NCBI GenBank assembly: GCA_038231815.1
Contig: JBBRKQ010000126.1
Coordinates: forward strand, 1-10,827
From: CAILKP01 sp038231815
GTDB lineage: Bacteria > Planctomycetota > Phycisphaerae > Phycisphaerales > UBA1924
DNA length: 10,827 nt
Direction of reading: 5' to 3'
Shown one piece after another: positions 6,003-10,827 of this stretch (its first letter is position 1; each line of letters starts with the position of its first letter). Both the position numbers and the translations under genes were made by a program. The notes below the pieces were generated by a model. It had not been told where the DNA came from. It was given only the letters and a program-made list of their open reading frames with translations, and searched no databases.

Positions 6003-6776
6003 CTACTGCGAAATCCGGCCATCCAGCGCTTGTGCCTCCTCAAAAGTTGGCGTCACCTCTCCCAGCCGCCCCCTCGCCACCGCAAGCGCCTCGGGGTTGC
6101 GGTCAATCCCCACCGCCAGCCTTCCAAGCTGCACAGCCGCCACCAGCGTCGTCCCGCTCCCGCAGCAGCCATCCAGCACCACACCGCCCGGCGGGCTGCA
6201 AGCCTCAACCAGCATTCGCAGCAGCGCCAGCGGCTTTTGCGTGGGGTACCCCGTCCGCTCCAGTGCCATGTTGTTCAAGCTTGCGATCTCAAGCACATCG
6301 GTCATCTTCTTGCTCTGCCCTTTCATTCGCACACTCGTCGCCGGCACGCGGGGCACCTGAAAGTAGTACAAATCCGGGTCCAGGCAGTAAAACAAGATAT
6401 CGTCATGCTTCCGGGCAAACGTCCGTGGTGATGATCCTCCAAGACCGTACGACCAAATCAGGTGATTCACAAACCGGTCCTCGCCCAGCAGTTCATCCAG
6501 CAGCACCCGGGCCCTGTGGCTCGTTCGATAATCCAAATGCAACAGCACACACGCCGACGGCTTCAGCGCCGGCATCGTCGCAGTCAGCCTTACCCGCAAC
6601 CACTCAATAAACGCATCGGTTGAGGCAAAGCTGTCGGCATACTCCCCCGCAGCTCCCACCTGCTTCCGCCCCGTATTAAACGGCGGATCAACATACAGCA
6701 TGTCCACCGTGCCCGCCGCAATCGTGCGCACACACTCCGCCCAATCACCCAGCATCAGCTGCGCACGCTCACTCAT
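6003..6776 (-). CDS. Beta-class site-specific DNA methyltransferase
   Basis: This 257-residue SAM-dependent DNA amino-methyltransferase (adenine-N6 or cytosine-N4) has the beta-class order. Catalytic motif IV DPPF (30-33, in MLYVDPPFNTG) comes first, then the short target-recognition region (about 110-175), TGYPTQKP (176-183) and the SAM-binding motif I LDGCCGSGTT (201-210), followed by GID (223-225). Motif I has Gly-Cys where most relatives have Pro-Phe (DPFCGSGTT), but the GSGTT core is intact. I take the ATG at 6776, which overlaps the upstream stop (ATGAGTGA, 8 nt); an ATG at 6809 lies deep in the upstream gene. No restriction endonuclease is nearby, so it looks like a solitary methyltransferase with a possible epigenetic role. 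The target sequence cannot be read from the protein. Confidence 0.92.
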   Translation of the reverse strand: MSERAQLMLGDWAECVRTIAAGTVDMLYVDPPFNTGRKQVGAAGEYADSFASTDAFIEWLRVRLTATMPALKPSACVLLHLDYRTSHRARVLLDELLGEDRFVNHLIWSYGLGGSSPRTFARKHDDILFYCLDPDLYYFQVPRVPATSVRMKGQSKKMTDVLEIASLNNMALERTGYPTQKPLALLRMLVEACSPPGGVVLDGCCGSGTTLVAAVQLGRLAVGIDRNPEALAVARGRLGEVTPTFEEAQALDGRISQ

Positions 6777-7158
6777 CGCTGCTCGATTCCGCACCAAGGC
6801 CCGCATCAAGTGACTTCAAAACCTCCGGCAAGTTCCCACTCAGCGCCCCGCGGCTCATCACCGCGGTGGCCCCCATCTCCCCCGCCTTTCGCAAGGCATC
6901 CACATCACCGTGCGGCCCAAAGCAAACTACCGAAAGTCCCCGCGCCTGCTCCGTCGCCGCCGCACCACGCAGCAGGTCCATCAAGTTCCAGCAGTGCTCA
7001 CTCGTTAAGTCAACCACCACCGCGCGGGCCGGGCTGTCGGCCAGTCGAGCGCTGAGCATCTCCCCATTGCGCACCGGGCGGCACGCTACCCCCACCGCCT
7101 CACCAGTAGCCTTGATCTTACTGGCCCAAAGCAAATCGCTACAGCAGTACAACACCAT
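6769..7158 (-). CDS. Divergent receiver-domain (CheY-like) protein
   Basis: This 129-residue single-domain protein has the alternating pattern of a response-regulator receiver. Strand 1 is MVLYCCSD with Asp8, strand 3 is RAVVVDL with Asp50 at the phosphoacceptor position, strand 4 is LSVVCFG and strand 5 is ATAVMSR. The conserved Lys after strand 5 is replaced by Arg103, the second acidic residue at strand 1 is missing and no output domain follows, so it is an atypical or pseudo-receiver. I place the start at the ATG at 7158, where strand 1 begins at once. A TTG at 7200 would add 14 residues. It sits between the UVR-motif gene and the methyltransferase gene, overlapping the latter, so all three are probably one transcript. 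The functional link is unknown. Confidence 0.7.
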   Translation of the reverse strand: MVLYCCSDLLWASKIKATGEAVGVACRPVRNGEMLSARLADSPARAVVVDLTSEHCWNLMDLLRGAAATEQARGLSVVCFGPHGDVDALRKAGEMGATAVMSRGALSGNLPEVLKSLDAGLGAESSSDE

Positions 7159-7227
7159 GCGGCAAGCAAAGGTCCGCGGCGGCACGGTGTCAACAGCCAA
7201 CCGCCCAATCGCCGCACGTTTGGGTCC

Positions 7228-7983
7228 TTAATTCTCAAGCAGCCGAAGCTCATCGCGCAGAATCGCCGCAAGCTCGTAATTCTCACTCAAAAGCGCCTCA
7301 TCCAGCCGTCGCCGCAGGTCAGACTTCTGGCTCACCGGCAGCTTGGGCACCAGCGCATCGCGCATGTTCTTGAGCGTGGCCACCTCGCTTGATCGCTCAA
7401 ACCCCGGCTCCTGACCGGTGTTTGAGTAGTGCTGCCGCAGTTGCTCCAGCCCATCATCAATCGCATGCAGCGCGGCCTTGGCCTCATTGTCGCGCATCGC
7501 CTGGCTCGCCAGCGCCCGCGCTCGCATCATGGTTATAAACGGCCGGAACAAATCCATCTCGTGCCGGTCCGCCTCGGTCTCGGCAAACTTGCTCAGCAAA
7601 TCCAGCGCACGCAAGTTGCGCGTCGTATCCCGCACCACCCCGTCGTAATCTTCAAGCACCCACAGCGCCGTGTACCGGCGATAAAACTGCGCCGCCTCCT
7701 CCTTCAAGTCCCGGCAATCCTCGGCCATGAGCACAAACCCTTGGGCAGATCCATGCTCCCCCGAATGCTCATCCAACCGGGCCTCCTGATACTCCAGCAG
7801 CGAATCAAAGCCCCGCGGTCGCTGGCCATCCGGCCTGCCCTCGGTGTGCATCTGAATAATCCCTAGGTCCAGCCGCACCTGAATCCGCGGCTCGCCATCC
7901 GTCCCTTCCACAAGGCGCACCTGAACCTTGCCCGGCTCGTAAGGCCAACCTTCCAAAATGCGAGAGAGATCCATGTCTGCCAT
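7228..7983 (-). CDS. UVR-motif (UvrB/UvrC-like interaction) domain protein
   Basis: This is a 251-residue soluble protein. The last 30 residues (DLRRRLDEALLSENYELAAI...RDEL) are a UVR motif, the helical hairpin by which UvrB and UvrC interact; it also occurs in McsA and Clp-related proteins. The N-terminal part (SRILEGWPYEPGKVQVRLVE through IQVRLDLGIIQM) looks like a small beta domain, and the middle (about 95-200) is helical and charged (FYRRYTALWVLEDYDGVVRD). No nuclease or helicase domain is present, so it is not UvrB or UvrC themselves. I use the ATG at 7983 (MADMDLSRILEG). An ATG at 7974 is possible, with GATACT 10 nt upstream. An upstream extension to 8115 translates to Trp/Gly-rich sequence that does not look like protein. 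It is probably the first gene of the operon with the receiver and methyltransferase genes. Confidence 0.8.
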   Translation of the reverse strand: MADMDLSRILEGWPYEPGKVQVRLVEGTDGEPRIQVRLDLGIIQMHTEGRPDGQRPRGFDSLLEYQEARLDEHSGEHGSAQGFVLMAEDCRDLKEEAAQFYRRYTALWVLEDYDGVVRDTTRNLRALDLLSKFAETEADRHEMDLFRPFITMMRARALASQAMRDNEAKAALHAIDDGLEQLRQHYSNTGQEPGFERSSEVATLKNMRDALVPKLPVSQKSDLRRRLDEALLSENYELAAILRDELRLLEN

Positions 7984-8126
7984 AAGTATCCGCAATGCGT
8001 GCCCAAAGGCCGCCACAACCAAGGACCCAAAACCAGCGAACCAGTGCCGCACAACCCTGTGCGCAATGCCCAAACCAGCCCCGCGGCGAGGTTCGGAGCC
8101 AAACAATATATACACGGCGTGCGCAT

Positions 8127-8153
8127 CGAACGTTCGTTCGACGAAGCGCTTCG
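8127..8153. promoter_or_regulatory. Two adjacent perfect palindromes, candidate operator
   Basis: CGAACGTTCG (8127-8136) and CGAAGCGCTTCG (8142-8153) are self-complementary and separated by 5 nt (TTCGA), in the divergent spacer. Their centres are about 16 nt apart, near one and a half helical turns. They could be a dimer-binding operator for either flanking gene, or stem-loops in a leader. Confidence 0.45.
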
Positions 8154-8335
8154 GATAAATTCACGTCCGAGAACCCTACGCGTCCACGCCCGATATCCGG
8201 GGTGGTCGTCAAGTCCGCATCGGGAAAATATTGGGGTATTGTGCCGCCTGTTCGCTTTGCGACAACAACCGGCAATCCAAACAACCGATCTCTCGTTGAC
8301 CAAGCAGCCCATTTGCGTCCGATGTTTACACTGGT

Positions 8336-8364
8336 TTGACAAACTTTGCGTGCATTCTGTGAAT
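8336..8364 (+). promoter_or_regulatory. Candidate sigma-factor promoter
   Basis: A perfect TTGACA (8336-8341) is followed after 17 nt by GTGAAT (8359-8364), a weak -10 with only the AAT half matching. It lies about 115 nt before the chosen start codon. The -35 is striking; the -10 is doubtful. Confidence 0.35.
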
Positions 8365-8479
8365 CCTTGTAGCCAAAGATGGCGTAGCGTTACCTGTCAG
8401 CCCACGGTTTGTTCACTGGCGGCCATTTCTGTGCCCCGCAGTGTTGCTGGCGACGTTGATCGCTGAAAGGTTTTCCCGC

Positions 8480-9427
8480 GTGACGATGACCAAGTCTTTC
8501 CGCAACTCGGCCGCGGCGGATCTGCAGACCGGTCTGCAGTTGTACCTCAAACAGATCAATGAGATGCAACTGCTCAACGGAGACGAGGAAAAAATCCTCG
8601 GCTGGTCGATCATCAACGACAATTGTCCGGTAGGCCGCGAGCGGATGGTTCGGGCCAACCTGCGGCTGGTGGTGTCCATCGCCAAGAACTACATGAACCG
8701 GGGTCTCACGCTCCAAGACCTGATTGAAGAAGGCAACGTGGGGCTGCTGCGGGCCGTGGAAGGGTTTGACCCCGCCCAGGGCGCGAGGTTTAGCACGTAC
8801 GCCAGTTGGTGGATCAAGCAGGCCATCAAGCGGGCGCTCATCAACGCGGTGCAGCCCATCCACGTTCCGGCGTACATGGTTGAGCTGATCGCCAAGTGGA
8901 AACAAGCCTCGCGCAAGCTTGAAGGAACTCTTGGCCGGCCTCCTAGCCTCCAAGAATTGGCCGATGAACTGCAACTGCCCATGCGCAAGCTGCGCATCAT
9001 CAAACGAGCGATCAAGGCCGTGAAAGTGCCGCCGCAGTCGCCGCTTGATGACAAGGGCGACGCGATGAGCTTCGAGGAGATGCTGCCCGATAGTCGCTTG
9101 GGTGAGCCTGCGGACTTCATCATCAAGGATGATGAACTCTCGACCATCCGCCGGCTTCTGGATGCCATTGATGAGCGTGAGGCCCGCATCCTGCGCATGC
9201 GATTTGGCTTTGATGGTCAGGAGCCGCTGACACTCAAACAGATCGCCATTGAAGTTGGCATCTCCCGAGAGCGCGTCCGCCAGATCGCAGATGAGGCCCT
9301 GCGCAAGCTCAACGGGCAACTCAACAGCGACCGACCCAGCCAGTTTTACCGCAAGAGCCAGGACCTAGACGACATCGAGCACGATGACCCGACCCTTCGC
9401 AAACTGCTGCGAACGTTCGGTACGTAA
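8480..9427 (+). CDS. Sigma-70 family RNA polymerase sigma factor (group 1/2 type)
   Basis: This 315-residue sigma factor directs RNA polymerase to promoters. Region 1.2 lies at about 14-44 (LQLYLKQINEMQLLNGDEE) and region 2 at 56-125 (LRLVVSIAKNYMNRGL, DLIEEGNVGLLRAVEGFDP, RFSTYASWWIKQAIKRA). Region 3 spans about 135-215 and region 4 about 222-282 (EARILRMRFGFDG; helix-turn-helix LTLKQIAIEVGISRERVRQI). Region 1.1 and the non-conserved region of primary sigmas are absent, and FDP replaces the FDY common in RpoD, so a group 2 (RpoS- or SigB/HrdB-like) role is more likely than housekeeping RpoD. Start choice: GTG at 8480 has GAAAGG (8465-8470) 9 nt upstream. An ATG at 8486 is almost as good, and a GTG at 8441 would add 13 residues of unlikely sequence. 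Confidence 0.93.
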   Translation: MTMTKSFRNSAAADLQTGLQLYLKQINEMQLLNGDEEKILGWSIINDNCPVGRERMVRANLRLVVSIAKNYMNRGLTLQDLIEEGNVGLLRAVEGFDPAQGARFSTYASWWIKQAIKRALINAVQPIHVPAYMVELIAKWKQASRKLEGTLGRPPSLQELADELQLPMRKLRIIKRAIKAVKVPPQSPLDDKGDAMSFEEMLPDSRLGEPADFIIKDDELSTIRRLLDAIDEREARILRMRFGFDGQEPLTLKQIAIEVGISRERVRQIADEALRKLNGQLNSDRPSQFYRKSQDLDDIEHDDPTLRKLLRTFGT

Positions 9428-9465
9428 TCGCGATGGACCGTACTTTGGCTACTTCCAGCGGCCGC

Positions 9466-10215
9466 TTATGGCTGCAGCCGCATCACCGCCCACGGTCCAA
9501 GCAGCACGGCATCACCGTCGCCAACGGTCACCGACCGCATCCAGCGGGCTCGGTCGTGCAAGCGGGCTGAGTGCCCAAGCCACAACTCGATACGCTCCGG
9601 CCAGAGCCGGTAGCCGCCCCAGTTTTCTGGCCGCGGCACCACAAGGCCCTCCGGCACGGTCACACCAGCATCGCCCTCGCCGGTGCGGATGATACCAAAC
9701 CGCTTTTCCGCTGCCGCGTTCTGGGCAAGCAGTGCCTCGCGGGAAGCGATCGGAGCCGACTGACTGCTGGCCCACGCCGCGATGCGGCTCATAATTGGGC
9801 GGCGAGCGAAATACGCATCACTCTCGGCGGCGGGAGAGCGCACGATCAGGCCCTCCATGCGAACTTGGCGGTCGAGATGATCCCAGTGAAACACCACGCT
9901 CGCGTAGCGGTGTGCCTCAAGCCCCTGGGCCTTGCGGCTGTCATAGTTGGTGTAGAAGACGATGTAGTTACTGGCCTCATCCATCCGCCGGCATAATACG
10001 ATGCGGGCAGAGGGCCGGCCATCCGGATCAACGGTTGCCAAAGTCATTGCGTTTGGGTTGGGCTGCGTCTTACGCTCGTGAGCTTCGTTTAGCCAAGCTC
10101 GAAATGTTGCAAATGGCTCGGCCGGGAGCGGTGTGGGAAGCTCCATATTGGCAAAGGAGCACAAGCCAGACAACGCATCGGCAGCGACTACAGGATGGTT
10201 CGGATCAACAGACAT
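9466..10215 (-). CDS. pdxH: Pyridoxamine 5'-phosphate oxidase
   Basis: This FMN-dependent cytosolic enzyme oxidises pyridoxamine or pyridoxine 5'-phosphate to pyridoxal 5'-phosphate, the last step of vitamin B6 salvage. At 249 residues it is somewhat longer than the usual 210-230. The split-barrel FMN site shows in MTLATVDPDGRPSARIVL (57-74), FYTNYDSRKAQ (87-97) and VVFHWDHLDRQVRMEG (107-122). The PdxH C-terminal signature is PRPENWGGYRLWPERIELW (194-212) followed by RLHDR (218-222), and the protein ends RLQP as expected. The Gln of the common FWQG motif is Leu here. A second ATG at 10146 (MELPTPLPAEPF) would give 226 residues, nearer family length, and would avoid overlap with the reading frame ending at 10188. 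It converges with the sigma-factor gene across 38 nt. Confidence 0.95.
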   Translation of the reverse strand: MSVDPNHPVVAADALSGLCSFANMELPTPLPAEPFATFRAWLNEAHERKTQPNPNAMTLATVDPDGRPSARIVLCRRMDEASNYIVFYTNYDSRKAQGLEAHRYASVVFHWDHLDRQVRMEGLIVRSPAAESDAYFARRPIMSRIAAWASSQSAPIASREALLAQNAAAEKRFGIIRTGEGDAGVTVPEGLVVPRPENWGGYRLWPERIELWLGHSARLHDRARWMRSVTVGDGDAVLLGPWAVMRLQP

Positions 10216-10221
10216 GCGCTA

Positions 10222-10227
10222 ACAATA
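10222..10227 (-). promoter_or_regulatory. -10-like TATTGT before the upstream pdxH start
   Basis: On the minus strand TATTGT is followed by 6 nt and the ATG at 10215, with no Shine-Dalgarno sequence, again a leaderless-type layout. No -35 box is visible. It lies inside a coding-like frame, so it may be a chance match if pdxH in fact starts at 10146. Confidence 0.3.
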
Positions 10228-10312
10228 AGCCCGTACCCGACGGTGCGGTGCAGCCGGCTGCCCGACAACGCTTCGTAGATGTCTGCAACAGTCAGAAGGC
10301 TGCATCCAAGAG

Positions 10313-10332
10313 CGGTACCCGGAAGGGTACCG
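10313..10332. repeat. 8-bp hairpin with a 4-nt loop
   Basis: CGGTACCC (10313-10320) and GGGTACCG (10325-10332) are exact inverted copies around GGAA, a GNRA tetraloop if transcribed on the + strand. It lies within the start-less frame upstream of pdxH and has no U-tract. Confidence 0.45.
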
Positions 10333-10471
10333 TGGGTGAGCGTGGAGATGATGTCAAAGAGTTCGCGCAGCGGAAAAGCGACGCCCGGCGTTTGATGTTT
10401 TGGCGGTTGGTTTTTAGGGGAAACTGCAAGTTGCTGCCCACCGCACGCTTCCGCGTACGGCTCTTATGGGC

Positions 10472-10827
10472 TTATGGCCCGCGCGGCCAGTGGTTTCTAC
10501 AAACGCGATCAAAGTAGATGTCGCGCTGGCGGTTGGCTTCCCACTGGGCGGCGATGAAAGTAGCGTGCTCTTCGAAGCGCGCGAGGGTGGCGGGGGGAGG
10601 CGAAATGGTCAAATGGTTAAATTGCCAAATGGCCAAATCGGAAGTTGTTTTTGCTGGAATTTCAGTGGAGGTTGGGGCGGTTGTGGGCGTGGGGGTGGGG
10701 CCGATTTTGGCGATGATGTCGGTTGGTTGATCGGAGGGATCGGCGGGAGTGTTTTGTGTTGTGTTGGCGAATGGGGCGGTGGTGGGAGTTGCGGATTCGG
10801 TTGTTGATGCGGTTGATGCGGTTGCTG
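10472..10827 (-). CDS. C-terminal part of a Thr/Pro-rich protein running off the right edge
   Basis: The minus strand is open without a stop from the window edge to TAA at 10474-10472, giving 117 visible residues; the start is outside. The first 75 or so are a Thr/Ala/Pro linker (for example PTPTTAPTSTEIPAKTT). The end is a compact, ordinary-looking segment: TLARFEEHATFIAAQWEANR, then QRDIYFDRVCRNHWPRGP. I do not recognise the family. The Trp/Arg/aromatic-rich final helix is the part most likely to be conserved. The linker crosses an 8-nt tandem repeat at 10605-10636, which may have inserted or expanded there. It points the same way as pdxH. Confidence 0.6.
   Translation of the reverse strand, partial: ATASTASTTESATPTTAPFANTTQNTPADPSDQPTDIIAKIGPTPTPTTAPTSTEIPAKTTSDLAIWQFNHLTISPPPATLARFEEHATFIAAQWEANRQRDIYFDRVCRNHWPRGP
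10605..10636. repeat. Degenerate 8-nt tandem repeat, four units
   Basis: ATGGTCAA, ATGGTTAA, ATTGCCAA and ATGGCCAA follow one another exactly in phase, and a fifth degraded unit, ATCGGAAG, may end the run. The period is not a multiple of three although a minus-strand reading frame crosses it. Most units differ from the consensus ATGGYYAA only at the Y positions. Confidence 0.6.

Larger units (their letters stand above)
7984..8479. other. Divergent intergenic region upstream of the sigma-factor gene
   Basis: This 496-nt spacer lies between two divergent genes. Overlapping open frames exist on both strands, but their translations are Cys/Trp/Arg-rich and change style mid-frame, so I call none of them. 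It holds an AT stretch (AATATATA, 8105-8112), two adjacent perfect palindromes (8127-8136, 8142-8153) and a consensus TTGACA at 8336-8341. For a sigma-factor gene this leaves room for a long regulated leader. No known riboswitch or small RNA is recognised. Confidence 0.6.
10188..10382 (-). pseudogene. Coding-like, start-less frame upstream of pdxH (small membrane protein or remnant)
   Basis: The minus strand from 10382 to the TAG at 10188 reads 64 residues with protein-like composition: PLRELFDIISTLTHG, then LPGTALGCSLLTVADIYEAL, then GYGLIVSACLLIRTIL. The hydrophobic stretches would suit one or two membrane helices. The frame is open back to a stop at 10466-10464, but no ATG, GTG or TTG precedes this segment. 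A GTG at 10441 with GGAAG 6 nt upstream is in another frame, so a one-base indel would create a normal gene. Explanations are a decayed or frameshifted gene, a sequencing error, a non-canonical start, or chance. It overlaps the first 28 nt of the longer pdxH call. I recognise no family. Confidence 0.4.

Noticed and set aside
5795..6610. 271-codon + strand open frame opposite the methyltransferase gene
   Set aside because: Pro/Ser/Ala-rich translation without domain features; the minus strand encodes a clear methyltransferase.
7805..8342. Two overlapping 159-codon minus frames in the spacer upstream of the UVR-motif gene
   Set aside because: Trp/Cys/Gly-rich translation with no protein-like pattern, partly antisense to each other's candidate starts and overlapping the UVR gene out of frame.
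9795..10517. 240-codon + strand open frame over pdxH and its upstream region
   Set aside because: Arg/Ser-rich and motif-free; it is a shadow of pdxH and of the coding-like minus frame upstream.
10660..10800. G-rich + strand as G-quadruplex region or + strand gene
   Set aside because: The G-runs are simply the complement of Pro and Thr codons of the minus-strand linker; the + frame translation is Gly/Cys/Trp-rich and implausible.

Overview
The window is GC-rich bacterial DNA in two parts: the right end of an integrated mobile element (about 1-3800) and an ordinary chromosomal flank (about 3827-10827). The junction is a tRNA-Phe gene. The AT-poor composition, mostly absent Shine-Dalgarno sequences, -10-like boxes placed directly before start codons, and the style of the integrase and of the conserved hypotheticals suggest a Planctomycetota-like bacterium, perhaps Phycisphaerae. 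That placement is inferred from memory of protein style and was not tested by any search.

Mobile element (left part, all genes on +). A MerR/excisionase-type helix-turn-helix protein (39-470) overlaps by ATGA a RepA/AAA_25-type helicase-like ATPase (467-2170). A small XRE-type regulator (2272-2499) is followed 5 nt later by a tyrosine recombinase (2505-3815). The recombinase runs head-on into the 3' end of tRNA-Phe(GAA) (3754-3826, minus) and takes its last 20 residues and its stop codon from the tRNA complement. This is the usual layout of an element integrated at a tRNA 3' end. The other end, and any cargo, lie left of base 1. The two replication/regulation genes carry conspicuous hairpins: one just inside the start of the first gene, and a duplicated 10-11 bp hairpin in the 3' tail of the ATPase.

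Chromosomal flank. An OppF/DppF-like ABC ATPase (4163-5065, +) converges with a minus-strand group. In transcription order that group is a UVR-motif protein (7983-7228), a divergent receiver-like protein (7158-6769), an orphan-looking beta-class DNA methyltransferase (6776-6003, overlapping the previous gene by 8 nt) and a four-helix membrane protein with a charged coiled-coil tail (5902-5159). A 0.5 kb divergent spacer with two adjacent perfect palindromes separates the group from a sigma-70 factor gene (8480-9427, +). That gene converges with pdxH (10215-9466, minus), encoding pyridoxamine 5'-phosphate oxidase.

Right edge. Two minus-strand reading frames have no usable start codon within the window: a strongly coding-like stretch ending at 10188, just upstream of and overlapping pdxH, and the C-terminal part of a Thr/Pro-rich protein that runs off the right end (10472 to beyond 10827).

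No CRISPR array, rRNA, transposase or recognisable defence cassette is visible. The points most worth a second look are the integrase/tRNA fusion reading frame, the embedded hairpins of the element, the recurrent leaderless-type starts and the start-less frame before pdxH.
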